Positions 36,753 through 47,666 of a stretch of 64,000 bases of DNA are shown here, piece after piece. The translations under genes and the position numbers were made by a program. Under the pieces are notes generated by a model, which made no database searches, had not been told where the DNA came from, and worked only from the letters and a program-made list of their open reading frames with translations. Every line of letters begins with the position of its first letter. Position 1 is the stretch's first letter. This DNA comes from Calditrichota bacterium. Its GTDB lineage: Bacteria; Calditrichota; Calditrichia; Calditrichales; J004. The stretch covers positions 400,001 through 464,000 of the forward strand of contig JABFGF010000004.1 in assembly GCA_013112635.1 (NCBI GenBank). The letters run 5' to 3'.

Positions 36753-38951
36753 CTAAAAACTGCCAAACTCATCGTCATCAAGATCAATTGTTGGCTCTTC
36801 TGTAAGCTTATTTTGTTTTGGCTTTTGCTTTTTTTTGCGTTTAGGCACCTCATTTGCTTCTTGAGATATTCCGGCTTTTTGTAATAAATCTCCTATCTTT
36901 CGCTCATTTTGTTTTAAACGAAACTTATTTAATATTTGTTTTAGCTGAACTGATTGTGATGATAACTCTTCAGCTGTGGCAGCACCTTCTTCCGCCGCTG
37001 CTGATTGTGATTGGGTTACCTGGTCGATCTGGCTCAATGCTATTGAGGTCTGATCAATTGCTGAAACTTGTTCGGATGAGGCAGTTGCAATATCTCCAAC
37101 TAACGAACTCACTTTTGTTATCTCTCCAATTATTTCATTAAGAGCTTCCGAAGTTTTATCAACAATAGTTGTACCAATTTTTACTTTTTCGGTAGAGTCT
37201 TCTATCAATTCAGTAGTTTCACTAGCTGCTTTAGCGCTACGTTGCGCCAAGTTACGTACTTCTTCTGCAACCACTGCAAAACCTTTCCCATGGACTCCTG
37301 CACGGGCAGCTTCAACAGCTGCATTTAATGCTAATAAATTTGTCTGGAAAGCAATTTCATCAATGACCTTGATAATTTTTGAAATCTCATTAGATGAATC
37401 ATTTATATTACCCATTGCAGAAACCATTTCCCTCATTCGCTCATTACCTTTTTCTGCACTTTTACGGGAACTAATAGTAAGTGTATTTGCTTTGGAGGAA
37501 TTCTCTTCATTTTTACGGGATTGCTGACTAATCTCGGTAATCGAAGCTGATGTTTCTTCAAGAGAGCTTGCTGCTTTGGTGGTGCCCTGAGAGATAGACT
37601 GGCTGGAATCGGATACCTGTATTGCGCCGCTCGAAACCTGATCCGCTGCGAGAGATACCTGGCTAAGTAAATCATTCATTGATATTAATGAATTATTTAA
37701 AGCATCTTTTAGCTTAGCATGGTCGCCCTTATAATCTCCAACCATACTTACGGTTAAATCACCTGAAGACATTTTATCCAAACAACTTTGTGCTTCCTTA
37801 ACCGGATTAATAATATTATCTATTGTACTATTTATACCACTAATAATTTTTTTATAACTTCCCGGAAATTTGTTTGCATTGCCACGCACATTTAAATTTC
37901 CTTGTTCCGCTGCTTTTGTTAAGTATAGACCTTCTTCTATTAATGCATTTAAATTATACCTAATACTGTTTAGTGCCTCGGTAATAATCATTTGTTCACC
38001 GGGCAGATCATGCATTTTTCGCTCAAGATTACCAACCGAATATTCTTTTAATATTCCAATTGCATCATCTATAGGGACTGTAATTGAGTCCATTGCCTCG
38101 TTTAGCATTTCCAACATTTTTGTATATTCACCTGAGGCGACTGAGATATCGCTTCTGGCAGCGGTATTTCCTTTTTTATACTCTTCTGCAAGTTTATTAA
38201 TTTCAATAACAACGTTATTTATCATTCCTACATTAGCAATGTTCTCTTCTTGGTGTTCTTTCAATGATTTTATCATGTTATTAATTGAACACGCCAATTC
38301 ACCTAACTCATCTTCACTATTAATTTGAACTTCTTGTTCTAAGTTGCCTTCGCCAACCTGGTGCGCAGTATCCTTAAGTATTAATATTTGAGAAACAACT
38401 TTCCTTAAAACATAAAAAATAATCATCGTTGCGAATAATGCTATTACTAATGTCCAAACTATGCCAGCAAATCGATTGGACGCAATTTGAACATTAACAT
38501 TCTCTAAAGAATAATTTAATATAATGGTGCCATAATCATGGTCGTTGTATGAAATGGATGAAACAATAACCACATTATTATCTTCAGTTTTCAGACCTTT
38601 TTTTTGGGCAAATTGTTCAGTATCAATTGCCAGTGAATTAGGGTTGTAGTCTACAAATACCGAATTACTTTCATCCAAAATAGCAATATAGTTTACATTT
38701 TCATTTTCCTTTGCCCAATCAAAGGCCTCTGTTACCAGAACAAAGTTATCATCTGCAAAACCTGCTCCTACAGAGAGTGAGAGCATTTCAGCTATTAAAC
38801 CAATTTCTGATTTTACAGATTTCAAACTTATATCTTTTTGTTTGCCTGGAAAATAAATCGCAATAAATATGACTACGCATAAAAAGACAGCAAGAAAAAT
38901 TCCAGATAGTCTCATATTTAATGATCTTTTAAACAGTTCAAAAACCTTCAT
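36753..38951 (-). CDS. methyl-accepting chemotaxis protein with small periplasmic sensor
   Basis: Chemoreceptor, 732 aa. Helix 1 about 15-32; a periplasmic sensor of about 125 residues (PAS/Cache-like: '[13 protein letters not shown]'); helix 2 about 163-183; HAMP; two further HAMP-like modules with '[12 protein letters not shown]' and '[11 protein letters not shown]'; then the signalling domain with '[18 protein letters not shown]'. The tail ends '[10 protein letters not shown]'. It is the last gene of a three-gene minus-strand set with a PstS-like protein and a porin (42-bp and 25-bp gaps), suggesting that it senses something bound by the small binding protein. GGGGAA precedes the ATG. Confidence 0.94.
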   Translation of the reverse strand: MKVFELFKRSLNMRLSGIFLAVFLCVVIFIAIYFPGKQKDISLKSVKSEIGLIAEMLSLSVGAGFADDNFVLVTEAFDWAKENENVNYIAILDESNSVFVDYNPNSLAIDTEQFAQKKGLKTEDNNVVIVSSISYNDHDYGTIILNYSLENVNVQIASNRFAGIVWTLVIALFATMIIFYVLRKVVSQILILKDTAHQVGEGNLEQEVQINSEDELGELACSINNMIKSLKEHQEENIANVGMINNVVIEINKLAEEYKKGNTAARSDISVASGEYTKMLEMLNEAMDSITVPIDDAIGILKEYSVGNLERKMHDLPGEQMIITEALNSIRYNLNALIEEGLYLTKAAEQGNLNVRGNANKFPGSYKKIISGINSTIDNIINPVKEAQSCLDKMSSGDLTVSMVGDYKGDHAKLKDALNNSLISMNDLLSQVSLAADQVSSGAIQVSDSSQSISQGTTKAASSLEETSASITEISQQSRKNEENSSKANTLTISSRKSAEKGNERMREMVSAMGNINDSSNEISKIIKVIDEIAFQTNLLALNAAVEAARAGVHGKGFAVVAEEVRNLAQRSAKAASETTELIEDSTEKVKIGTTIVDKTSEALNEIIGEITKVSSLVGDIATASSEQVSAIDQTSIALSQIDQVTQSQSAAAEEGAATAEELSSQSVQLKQILNKFRLKQNERKIGDLLQKAGISQEANEVPKRKKKQKPKQNKLTEEPTIDLDDDEFGSF

Positions 38952-38992
38952 TACAGTTCCCCATTTGATGCTTATATGATGATTATAAAATT

Positions 38993-39409
38993 CTACTTAA
39001 TAGTTGCTATGGTTTTTACATCATCCGATACTTTTGAAGTGCTTACAAACCCTATAGCTCCGGGTGTTGAAGCAACTTTTTGTACAACCTCATCTTCTGA
39101 CCCAAGGGATTTTGGAGCCTTTCCCTCGCCGGTAAGTTGAGCTTTCATCCACGTTTTTTTCAAATCGTTGGCTTTAGAACCAATATGGCCATAAAACTTA
39201 TTTTGTGATTCACCTTTGGTTTTAAGATTAAATACAACAATTTTTGATCCATCCGCCCATTTGGTTGTTTTTAGTGTATAAATACTTTTTAGTTTTCCAG
39301 CATCCAGTGATGATTCGGAAACCGATTTGTTTACAATTATAGAAACCTGAGCATTGGCTGCCATGCTAAACATCAGGATTATAACAAAAGACAAAATATA
39401 TTTTTTCAT
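38993..39409 (-). CDS. small PstS-like periplasmic binding protein
   Basis: 138 aa with a signal peptide (1-20, 'MAANA' cleavage). The whole mature chain is one lobe of the phosphate-binding PBP fold: '[20 protein letters not shown]', '[19 protein letters not shown]'. Full-length PstS is about 270-340 aa, so this is the short form often found next to sensors and not next to a PstCAB transporter. None of the pst genes are in the window. Positioned directly upstream of a chemoreceptor gene and downstream of a porin gene; a role as ligand-presenting partner is inferred. Confidence 0.85.
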   Translation of the reverse strand: MKKYILSFVIILMFSMAANAQVSIIVNKSVSESSLDAGKLKSIYTLKTTKWADGSKIVVFNLKTKGESQNKFYGHIGSKANDLKKTWMKAQLTGEGKAPKSLGSEDEVVQKVASTPGAIGFVSTSKVSDDVKTIATIK

Positions 39410-39434
39410 TTTATACCTCTTTTCATTTTAATTT

Positions 39435-40634
39435 TTAGAATAATACGCTGACTGCGAGACTCAATGATGTATAATCCAATTTAGATTTTGCATCAGTCGT
39501 ATATATTGATCCGGCAGGTGCAGGTGGTGGAAGAGGAATATTTACTACATTTTTTAAAGTGCCATCAGCAGAATAATTAGAATATTGAACTTTAATGACT
39601 ACAGAATAATCCGGCTTATAGTTTAGTCCAAACAAAATTCCTTTCATTCCTGTAGCAAGAAAATCTGATTCTTTATCTTCCAGATGACTATAGGTACCAT
39701 ACGCTGTAAATTCATCAGTAATATTATACCCAGCCGTACCGAAATAAAATAGTTTTTCAGTTTCACCAAGATATTTATCTGGATCTAAGGTGACAGAAAT
39801 ATACTCGGCCTCTACAAAAAAGTCACTGTACGAAAAAGATATATCTCCACCAATCCTGACCCTGGGTACATCTTCTCCAATTTCTGCCTGCCTGTTTGCT
39901 TTATCAAATGTGCCCGATACCCCAACTTTTAGATTATCATAAGTGATTCCCGCACGACCACCTATTAGTTTAAATTTTGTTGTGTCTGTTCCTGGGGATG
40001 AGGCACCTATTGTTGTGCCAGATGCGATATAAGCTGTTTCACTTTGGCCGATGTAAGCTGCATAATCAAAGCTCAAATCTCCAGATGGCATTTCACCATA
40101 AAACTGCAAAAAGGCTCGTTCCGGAATATACTCATGAATTGGTATTACAGTTGCTAAAGACGCTTCATACACCAATGGTCTTACAGTATAAGGTAAAAGA
40201 GGCATTCTATTTTTGATCTCATTTAAATTATTAAACCTTGGGATTAACAAACCTGCTTTAATGTTAAACAATTCACTATGCTGATATCTTAACCAGGCTT
40301 CCTCAAGATTTAACGCCCCCCATTCACGACGAGATGAATAAGAACTTAAAAACTCCAGGTTTACTAAGGCTGTAAAATTATCAGTCAATTCTTTTCTAAA
40401 AAATAAATTCAATTGTTGAACATTCGAATTAATGAAATCAGAATCCGCTTCATCCAAAACCGTTTCGGCTGATTGCCCAAGAGGAGAAAGATCAGTTGTA
40501 AGATTAAATTCTCCTGTCTGTTGAGATAATACACCCTGGAAAAACCCAAAGACTTCTAAATCTTCCTGGGCAAAACTTGGTGAACACAATGCAAAAACTA
40601 AAAAAGCAAATAATATAGATTGAAATCGCTTCAT
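39435..40634 (-). CDS. outer-membrane porin-like beta-barrel protein
   Basis: 399 aa with a signal peptide (1-22, 'CSPSFA'). Alternating hydrophobic strands end in the aromatic C-terminal residue expected for outer-membrane insertion ('LSLAVSVLF'). The repeats of strand-turn-strand and the absence of large domains suggest a porin of about 16 strands. First gene of the porin / PstS-like / chemoreceptor set. Substrate unknown; phosphate or another oxyanion is possible from the neighbour but not shown. Confidence 0.82.
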   Translation of the reverse strand: MKRFQSILFAFLVFALCSPSFAQEDLEVFGFFQGVLSQQTGEFNLTTDLSPLGQSAETVLDEADSDFINSNVQQLNLFFRKELTDNFTALVNLEFLSSYSSRREWGALNLEEAWLRYQHSELFNIKAGLLIPRFNNLNEIKNRMPLLPYTVRPLVYEASLATVIPIHEYIPERAFLQFYGEMPSGDLSFDYAAYIGQSETAYIASGTTIGASSPGTDTTKFKLIGGRAGITYDNLKVGVSGTFDKANRQAEIGEDVPRVRIGGDISFSYSDFFVEAEYISVTLDPDKYLGETEKLFYFGTAGYNITDEFTAYGTYSHLEDKESDFLATGMKGILFGLNYKPDYSVVIKVQYSNYSADGTLKNVVNIPLPPPAPAGSIYTTDAKSKLDYTSLSLAVSVLF

Positions 40635-41107
40635 TATACCTCTCCCTTAACTTTCTGTTAGTTTGAATTATTAAAAATAAAATCTGTATACAAGCTTAAT
40701 ACACTCTGTTTTAACAAAATGCATACTTCCTATTTATATAATTTCAGGTATGTGATTTCTATATAAGGCATCAAAAACAATAGAAAACCATACTGAATAG
40801 TTTGAAAATTCATCGATGTTTTTACTAATGATCTTATAGTCGGATTATAAAACCGATAATTAGATTTATGGGGGTTCAAGCAGAATAATGACCAATTATT
40901 GTTCAGCAATTGTGCGTGTCTAACTTATTGAAAAAAGGAGATTTAAGAAATCTATCAATCTAATTGAACAAAGCGGACTTTCTAAAATAGAATGCTAGAA
41001 GTACAGAGGAATACAAACGGCTTTTTAGGAGAAAAGAAAGCCCTGTTTTTAAGAAAATAAAAATCAAGGCTTTCAAAAACACAGATAAACTTTGTAATTG
41101 GGCAGTT
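40635..41107. other. spacer between porin set and chemoreceptor gene, with a terminator
   Basis: Holds the promoter of the porin operon and, at 41036-41042 pairing with 41068-41074, a 7-bp stem followed by TTTT on the minus strand, which probably ends transcription of the 41108 chemoreceptor. At 40888-40905 stands ATGACC-N6-TGTTCA, also found in a similar form upstream of the haem-sensor/chemoreceptor pair. No coding signal seen. Confidence 0.6.
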
Positions 41108-43483
41108 TTAAAACTCACCAAAGTTATCATCATCAAGATCTATATGTGGCACTTCTTTTATATTTTTTTTACGATTTATAGATTTTGCCGGTTCATTGAT
41201 ATCTTCGGTAGTCTTATCACTTTGCGCAATACCTGCATTATCCAATAAAGATCCGATATTTTTATTATTCTCTTGGTTCAGTTTGAATTTACTTATTATT
41301 TGTTTTAGCTGAATTGCCTGTGCAGACAGCTCTTCAGATGTTGCTGCTCCTTCTTCTGCGGCGGCTGATTGTGATTGTGTAACCTGGTCAATTTGCCCTA
41401 ATGCAGTTGAGGTTTGATCAATTGCAGCTACTTGTTCATTTGAGGCGGTAGCAATTTCCTGTACAAGTGAACTTGCTTCTGTTATTCCACTAATTATCTC
41501 TGTTAATGCTTCAGCTGTTTGATTTGCAATCTGGGTTCCATTTTTAACTTTGTCTACTGAACCTTCTATTAGGTCTGTAGTTTCCTGGGCTGCTTTTGCA
41601 CTCCTTTGAGCCAGGTTCCGAACCTCTTCTGCAACAACTGCAAAGCCTTTACCGTGGACACCTGCACGGGCTGCTTCTACAGCGGCATTTAAAGCCAGGA
41701 GATTAGTTTGAAAAGCAATTTCATCAATAACTTTAATGATTTTGGATATTTCATTTGATGAGTCATTAATAACACTCATTGCCGAAACCATTTTATCCAT
41801 CCGTTCATTACCAACTTCTGCGCTTTTTAAAGAGCTTACTGCAACCTTATTTGCATTTGCAGAGTTTTCAGCATTCTTACGTGATTGCTGGCTTATTTCA
41901 GTTATTGAAGCAGAAGTTTCTTCCAGGGAACTTGCTGCTTCTGTCGCTCCTTGAGAAATAGATTGGCTATTATCTGAAACCTGAATTGAACCACTTGAAA
42001 CCTGGTCTGCAGCAATTGTGACTTGTTGAAGCAGTTCATTTAACTTAGAAAGAGTATTATTCATATGGTCTTTCATTTTGGCATGATCGCCTTTATAATC
42101 ACCTTTCATGTTAACAGTTAAATCACCAAGTGCCATACGTTTAAGACAGCTCTGTGCTTCCTTTATTGGATTCATAATATTATTAATGGTGTTATTGATA
42201 CCTACAATTATCTCCTTATAACCACCTTCAAATTTATCTTCATCCCCTCGTGTTTCAAGTTCACCTTTTTCAGCTGCTTCCGTTAATCTGCCGCTTTCAT
42301 TTATCAAAGCCTGCAAGTTTTGTCGGATGTTGTTTAATCCATTTGTAAACATGATTTGTTTGCCGGGAAGATCACGAATTCCTTTTTGCAAATCCCCTTT
42401 TGCATACTGCTGCAAAATTTCAACGCCTTCTAAAAGGGGATTGATTACAACATCGAGAGTTTCATTTACACCACCTAATAATTCTGCATAAGCACCTTTA
42501 AATTTCTCAGGATGGCATCGTGAATCAAGTTCACCCATTTTTTGATCTTCGATAGTCGCATTTAAATCGTGTTGCATATCAACTAAGCTATCCTTCATTG
42601 TAATCATTGCCTTAGCAAGTACATCTGAATCAGAAATAGCGATTATATCAACATCCAAATTACCAACAGCTATTTGGTTTGCAGTTTGTGCCTTTGATGC
42701 AATCGATTCAATTAGCAATTTGAAAGAGGTTGCAAGACTTCCAATTTCATCGTCTGAATCAATATCTAAATAAACATCTATTTCACCGGTAGCAGCCACT
42801 TCTGCAGCTGAGCTTAATTTTTTAATAGGATTGGAAAGATTCTTTGATATAAAAAAACCAACTGCGATAATAAATATTAATGCAATAAAAAATGCCCCTA
42901 TAATATTAGTCGTAATCGCAGAAACCTCTTTCTCTACATCATCAATATAAACGCCAGTGCCTACAATCCACCCCCAGGGTTTATATAATTTAACAAATGA
43001 TGTCTTTGGCTGGGGTTCATCTTTCCCCGGTTTTGGCCAATCATAATACAAAAAGCCCTCTTCATTTTTTTTACAGGTTTCAACTATTTCCCGAAACAAT
43101 GTGCCAATTTTTGGATCAGAGCCAACGTTTTTTCCATTTAGTGTTGGGACTGTAGGATGTATAATCACTACATGATCAAGGTCATTTATCCAAAAATAGG
43201 TTCCTTCACCATATCCAATTTGCTCAACAAGAGATATAATTGTTTTTTGTGCATCTTCTAATGAAAGATTTCCTTGCGATACTTCCTGATCAAATTTTTT
43301 AATAACATCGTAAACGGTATTTGTAACGCTTTTTATTTTTTCATCTTTTTCTGCATATAATTTTGACTCCACCTCTGGCAGAAAATAAAACAATGTGATA
43401 ATTGTAAATGGAAGAACGGCTACTACAATTAATGCAATTAGCTTATTAATGATTCGCCAGTCTTTAAATTGTTTAACTTTCAT
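41108..43483 (-). CDS. methyl-accepting chemotaxis protein with single-Cache sensor
   Basis: Chemoreceptor, 791 aa from the ATG at 43483; the longer frame needs a TTG. Helix 1 about 12-32; single Cache (sCache_2) sensor about 40-190 with '[18 protein letters not shown]' and '[15 protein letters not shown]'; helix 2 about 192-212; HAMP; further HAMP-like modules ('[12 protein letters not shown]', '[12 protein letters not shown]'); and the methyl-accepting signalling domain ('[18 protein letters not shown]'). sCache_2 receptors often bind small organic acids. The tail '[10 protein letters not shown]' matches the pattern of the other receptors in the window. Confidence 0.94.
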   Translation of the reverse strand: MKVKQFKDWRIINKLIALIVVAVLPFTIITLFYFLPEVESKLYAEKDEKIKSVTNTVYDVIKKFDQEVSQGNLSLEDAQKTIISLVEQIGYGEGTYFWINDLDHVVIIHPTVPTLNGKNVGSDPKIGTLFREIVETCKKNEEGFLYYDWPKPGKDEPQPKTSFVKLYKPWGWIVGTGVYIDDVEKEVSAITTNIIGAFFIALIFIIAVGFFISKNLSNPIKKLSSAAEVAATGEIDVYLDIDSDDEIGSLATSFKLLIESIASKAQTANQIAVGNLDVDIIAISDSDVLAKAMITMKDSLVDMQHDLNATIEDQKMGELDSRCHPEKFKGAYAELLGGVNETLDVVINPLLEGVEILQQYAKGDLQKGIRDLPGKQIMFTNGLNNIRQNLQALINESGRLTEAAEKGELETRGDEDKFEGGYKEIIVGINNTINNIMNPIKEAQSCLKRMALGDLTVNMKGDYKGDHAKMKDHMNNTLSKLNELLQQVTIAADQVSSGSIQVSDNSQSISQGATEAASSLEETSASITEISQQSRKNAENSANANKVAVSSLKSAEVGNERMDKMVSAMSVINDSSNEISKIIKVIDEIAFQTNLLALNAAVEAARAGVHGKGFAVVAEEVRNLAQRSAKAAQETTDLIEGSVDKVKNGTQIANQTAEALTEIISGITEASSLVQEIATASNEQVAAIDQTSTALGQIDQVTQSQSAAAEEGAATSEELSAQAIQLKQIISKFKLNQENNKNIGSLLDNAGIAQSDKTTEDINEPAKSINRKKNIKEVPHIDLDDDNFGEF

Positions 43484-43875
43484 ATCAGTTCTCACTTTAT
43501 TTAAATTATTTGTTATAGAAAGTATCTCATTACATCGCAATCTATAATGAAATTATACACTATTATTCAAGTCAACCACAGTTTGTAAACCATGACTTTA
43601 TGAATAGACTTTAAGGTTAAGTTTTTATTTTTATAATACTTAATTAATCGAAAATATATGTTTGAAAGTAAATTTAAAGGCCATAAACAGGTAAGGGTGA
43701 GCAATTATTGACCATGTTCAAAAGTCGATTTTTTTTCTCAATGAAGCTTTGTAGGATAGGTGATTTACGTTCCATATCGATATGAAAAGTTCATAACAAT
43801 ATTTGGGGAAATATATAGATAGCATTACTTATTTTATAAATTAAATAGTGCCATTTATTTAAATTTTAGAATCCG

Positions 43876-43920
43876 TTAGAAGCTGCCAAATTCATCATCA
43901 TCTAATTTGATTTGAGGTTC
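43876..43920 (-). pseudogene. relic of a chemoreceptor 3' end in the 690-bp spacer
   Basis: A 14-codon frame reading '[14 protein letters not shown]' and stop is preceded immediately by an in-frame TAA. Twelve of 14 residues match the end of the 36753 chemoreceptor ('[14 protein letters not shown]'). Nothing else of a receptor is visible in 43484-44172. The rest of the spacer shows AT-rich sequence only, apart from TTGACCATGTTCA at about 43707 resembling the motifs upstream of the other receptors. Confidence 0.8.
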
Positions 43921-44172
43921 TTAAATCCTGGTCTTTTATTTCCCCAATAAAATCCAACTGGATATAACACGACGTTATAAACATCGAACAAGAGAAGACT
44001 ATTAGTATAGATTTTAGATGCATTGCTTAAATGCTCAAGATCATAATGATTGAGATAGAATCCGCTTTTTTTCCTTAAACTTGAAGAGTCGTTGCAATAT
44101 AATAGTCATAAGATTGAGCAAGAGTGAATAAAACAAACAGTTATACTCAACATAAAACAATAACTTACTTTA

Positions 44173-44661
44173 CTATAGTTTTTGCAATAGATCTGCCATT
44201 TCAATTGCAGTTAAAGCAGTATCCCAGCCTTTATTACCAGATTTAGTCCCGGCCCTTTCTAAAGCTTGTTCAATTGTTTCGGTTGTTAAAATTCCAAAAC
44301 TAACAGGCGTTTCATATTCCAGGTTTAATTGGCCAATTCCCCTTGCAACCATTCCGGCAACATAATCAAAATGTGGTGTGGCTCCGCGGATAACAGCGCC
44401 TAAACAAATTATTGCATCATAAGATCCGGATGAAACCATTTTTTTAGCAACCTGGGAAATTTCAAAAGCACCCGGACACCAGGCAATTGAAATATTTTTT
44501 TGATCACCCTCGTGCCGAACAATACAATCAATCGCACCTTCTAATAGTTTTGAGCTTATTAACGAGTTAAACCGGCCTACAACTATTCCAAACTTTTTGC
44601 CTTTTGCAGATAACTTTCCTTCAATTATATTGGCCACAATGCCTCCATCAACTTTAATCAT
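44173..44661 (-). CDS. ribH: 6,7-dimethyl-8-ribityllumazine synthase
   Basis: Condenses the pyrimidine and dihydroxybutanone phosphate precursors of riboflavin. 162 aa, normal length. Landmarks: 'GIVVGRFN' near the N-terminus (substrate pocket), 'AWCPGAFEI', '[16 protein letters not shown]' and '[16 protein letters not shown]'. The catalytic histidine lies in 'ATPHFDY'. Last gene of the minus-strand rib operon, 11 bases after ribBA. Confidence 0.97.
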   Translation of the reverse strand: MIKVDGGIVANIIEGKLSAKGKKFGIVVGRFNSLISSKLLEGAIDCIVRHEGDQKNISIAWCPGAFEISQVAKKMVSSGSYDAIICLGAVIRGATPHFDYVAGMVARGIGQLNLEYETPVSFGILTTETIEQALERAGTKSGNKGWDTALTAIEMADLLQKL

Positions 44662-44672
44662 TTTTAAAATTT

Positions 44673-45896
44673 TTAATTCTTTTTTAAGAGATGTCCAAGT
44701 TTATCGCGTTTTGTCTTTAGATATTGATGATTATTTTCATTTGGACAGATTTCTATAGGCACTCTTTCTACAATTTCTAAATTATAACCTTTTAGGCCTA
44801 TAATTTTTTTAGGGTTATTGGTTAATAGCTTGATTTTTGAAAGGCCTAAATCAATTAAAATTTGCGCTCCAATTCCATAATCCCTCAAATCTGCTTTAAA
44901 ACCTAATATCTCATTTGCCTCAACTGTGTCTCGCCCTTCTTCCTGAAGTGAATACGCTAATAATTTATTAACCAGCCCTATTCCTCTGCCTTCCTGCCGC
45001 ATATAAAGTACAACACCTTTTCCTTCCTGCTCAATTTGTTGCATTGCCGCACTCAGCTGATCGCCACAATCGCAGCGCTGGGATCCAAAAACATCTCCTG
45101 TCAGGCATTCCGAATGCACCCGGACAAGAATTGGATCATCGCCGGAAATATCACCTTTTACAAGAGCAACATGATGTTCTGTTGGGTTTAGCAGGCTTTC
45201 ATAAGTGTGTAGTTTAAATTTGCCAAACTTTGTTGGCATATCTACGATTACTTTGCGCTGTACTAATTTTTCCCGTACACGGCGGTATTCAATTAAATCC
45301 GAAATAGTAATCATGTTTAAATTGTGTTTTTGGCAAAATAATTCAAGGTTACCTACACGGGCCATCGATCCGTCATCATGCATAATTTCACACAATATAC
45401 CCGAAGGCTTTAAACCGGCCAATCGGGCTAAATCGACTGCTGCTTCAGTATGTCCGGCACGCCGTAAAACGCCTCCTTTTTTAGCAATCAGGGGGAAAAT
45501 ATGTCCCGGTCTGGCAAAATCATTTGCTTCAATTTTATCATCAACTAATGCCTGTATTGTGCTTGCCCTGTCATGGGCAGATATCCCTGTTGTCGTCCCA
45601 TGTTTATAATCAACAGTAACCGTAAACGGTGTTTGGTGTAAAGCTGTATTTTCACCTACCATATAATCCAGTTCCAACTCGTTTGCACGATCGGGCGTGA
45701 TTGCCGCACATAACATTCCTCGTGCTTCTTTTGTAATAAAATTTACATGTTCGGGCAAAACCTTTTCTGATGCCATGATCAGGTCACCTTCGTTTTCCCG
45801 GTCTGCATCATCAACAACAACGACCATTTTACCATTTTTAATATCATTCAAAGCCGCTTCAATTGAAGCAAAATGTGACTTTTGTTTTAAACTCAT
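44673..45896 (-). CDS. ribBA: bifunctional 3,4-dihydroxy-2-butanone-4-phosphate synthase / GTP cyclohydrolase II
   Basis: Makes both riboflavin precursors. 407 aa. The DHBP synthase domain (about 1-205) has '[18 protein letters not shown]' and '[16 protein letters not shown]'. The GTP cyclohydrolase II domain (about 208-400) has the zinc motif C-x10-C-x-C in '[15 protein letters not shown]' and '[11 protein letters not shown]'. Both catalytic sites look complete. The gene starts one base after the ribE stop. Confidence 0.97.
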   Translation of the reverse strand: MSLKQKSHFASIEAALNDIKNGKMVVVVDDADRENEGDLIMASEKVLPEHVNFITKEARGMLCAAITPDRANELELDYMVGENTALHQTPFTVTVDYKHGTTTGISAHDRASTIQALVDDKIEANDFARPGHIFPLIAKKGGVLRRAGHTEAAVDLARLAGLKPSGILCEIMHDDGSMARVGNLELFCQKHNLNMITISDLIEYRRVREKLVQRKVIVDMPTKFGKFKLHTYESLLNPTEHHVALVKGDISGDDPILVRVHSECLTGDVFGSQRCDCGDQLSAAMQQIEQEGKGVVLYMRQEGRGIGLVNKLLAYSLQEEGRDTVEANEILGFKADLRDYGIGAQILIDLGLSKIKLLTNNPKKIIGLKGYNLEIVERVPIEICPNENNHQYLKTKRDKLGHLLKKN

Positions 45897-45897
45897 T

Positions 45898-46542
45898 CTA
45901 AAATCCTAAATCTTTAATTTTTTGAATCGTCAACTCTTTTTCTGAAACTCGACCGCTAAAGGATAACAATCGTTCAACATATTTTGCTATCACATCAACT
46001 TCCACATTCATATGGTCCCCAACTTTCAACTGCGCAAGATTAGTATTTGCCCAGGTATGCGGGATAATGTTTATGCCAATAGATGTGCCGGACAACCGTG
46101 CTATAGTCAAACTAATACCATCCAACGAAATAGATCCTTCTAAAATTGTATACCGTTCCAGCTGTTTATCTATTATAACATCCAGCGCATAATTTTTACC
46201 CAATTTTGTAATGCGGGAAATAACAGCCTTACCATTTACATGGCCTTGCACCATGTGTCCGCCAAGCCTTGTATTAAGGCTTACAGCACGTTCAAGATTT
46301 ACTTTCTGGTTTGTTTTAAATTTTCCAATTGTTGTCTTTTGCAAAGTCTCTCCAACGGCGTCTACCCAAAAACCACTGTCTGTTATTTTTGTAGCTGTAA
46401 GACATACGCCATTAACCGCAACCGAATCATCAACACTAAGATCATCTAAAATATCTTTAGCCCCAATCAAAAGGTTTAATCCACCTTTGATCGGATTAAT
46501 CTTTTTAATATTTCCTAATTCTTCTATAAGTCCTGTAAACAT
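45898..46542 (-). CDS. ribE: riboflavin synthase alpha chain
   Basis: Dismutates two lumazines to riboflavin. 214 aa, two internal lumazine-binding repeats: the first starts '[12 protein letters not shown]' with '[10 protein letters not shown]'; the second includes '[11 protein letters not shown]' and '[10 protein letters not shown]'. Normal length. Sits between ribD and ribBA in the same orientation. Confidence 0.97.
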   Translation of the reverse strand: MFTGLIEELGNIKKINPIKGGLNLLIGAKDILDDLSVDDSVAVNGVCLTATKITDSGFWVDAVGETLQKTTIGKFKTNQKVNLERAVSLNTRLGGHMVQGHVNGKAVISRITKLGKNYALDVIIDKQLERYTILEGSISLDGISLTIARLSGTSIGINIIPHTWANTNLAQLKVGDHMNVEVDVIAKYVERLLSFSGRVSEKELTIQKIKDLGF

Positions 46543-46583
46543 TTTATAATTTACTAATTTTTTATCGCTGAAATATAAATTTT

Positions 46584-47666
46584 TTAAACTTTTTTTCGGA
46601 GGATTAGATAATTGTCTTCACCAAGTATTCCACTTTCGTAAATGCTTAGCTCAAAATCATTTTTTAGTTGGATTGAAGACGTTCCGGATTTGAAAAAAAC
46701 AGGTGCCTGCAAAATGATTATTTCATCAAATAATTGTTGAGATACAAATTGAGAAAAGATATTTTGACCACCTTCGACCAGCAAACTATTAATGCCTTCA
46801 TTTCCCAATTGTCTCAAAACATCTTTTATGCTGATTCTCCTATGGTTATCTTCTTCACATTCAAACAATCTTACGTTTGCTTTCTGCAACCAATTTGATT
46901 TGGAACCTTCACTGGACGGATTATGAAAAATCCATGTTGTCCCCGCTTCAAATGTTTTTGCTTCAGGATCAGACGACAGCTTTCCATCAATAACAATTTT
47001 TACAGGATCTTTTCCATCAACATGTCGAACATTTAACTGAGGATTGTCCGATCTTACGGTCCCTGCTCCAATTAAAACAGCATCAAATTCTGCACGTAAT
47101 TTATGAACAAATTTCCCTGATTCTGCTCCGGTAATCCAGGTTTGTGCGCCTTTATTTTTGCTAATCATGCCATTAAGCGTTTGTGCAATTTTTAAAGTTA
47201 CCCATGGTTTACTCTCAAGAATATGTTTAAAGAAAAATCGGTTTAATTCCTGCCCTTCATTTTTCAAAATATTTTCAACAACCTCAATTCCTGCATCACG
47301 CATTTGTTTTATCGACTTACCTGAAACATTTGGATTCGGATCAGAATTGGATAAAACTACTCGTTTTATACCGGAATTTATAACCAGAGGCAAACAGGGC
47401 GGGGTTTTCTTATTTGTATGGCAACAGGGTTCCAGGTTGCAAAAGAGAGTTGCGCCGACTAATGATTCTTTAGCTGTTTTAATGGCCATCGCCTCAGCAT
47501 GGAGACCACCAAAATGAGCGTGAAAGCCTTCTGAAATAATTCTTCCATCTTTAACAATCACCGCCCCTACTAAAGGATTTGGGCTGACTTTACTACGGCC
47601 ATTTTTTGCCAATTCAAAACAGCGTTGAATATATTGGTTATACTTGTCCATTTTCATCAGAGGCAT
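46584..47666 (-). CDS. ribD: bifunctional diaminohydroxyphosphoribosylaminopyrimidine deaminase / reductase
   Basis: Second and third steps of the pyrimidine branch of riboflavin synthesis. About 355-360 aa. The deaminase domain (1-145) has the zinc site 'HAEAMAIKTA' and 'PCCHTNKKTPPC'. The reductase domain (150-360) has 'VLIGAGTVRSDNPQLNVR' and 'SLLVEGGQNIFSQF'. The start is uncertain: three in-frame ATGs (47666, 47657, 47651), none with a strong ribosome site; the last fits the family N-terminus best. Overlaps the NUDIX gene by up to 29 bases, so no room is left for an FMN riboswitch. Confidence 0.95.
   Translation of the reverse strand: MPLMKMDKYNQYIQRCFELAKNGRSKVSPNPLVGAVIVKDGRIISEGFHAHFGGLHAEAMAIKTAKESLVGATLFCNLEPCCHTNKKTPPCLPLVINSGIKRVVLSNSDPNPNVSGKSIKQMRDAGIEVVENILKNEGQELNRFFFKHILESKPWVTLKIAQTLNGMISKNKGAQTWITGAESGKFVHKLRAEFDAVLIGAGTVRSDNPQLNVRHVDGKDPVKIVIDGKLSSDPEAKTFEAGTTWIFHNPSSEGSKSNWLQKANVRLFECEEDNHRRISIKDVLRQLGNEGINSLLVEGGQNIFSQFVSQQLFDEIIILQAPVFFKSGTSSIQLKNDFELSIYESGILGEDNYLILRKKV

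Noticed and set aside
43484-43540. Longer N-terminus of the 41108 chemoreceptor
   Set aside because: Would require a TTG start and adds a non-hydrophobic segment; ATG at 43483 begins at the expected position before helix 1.
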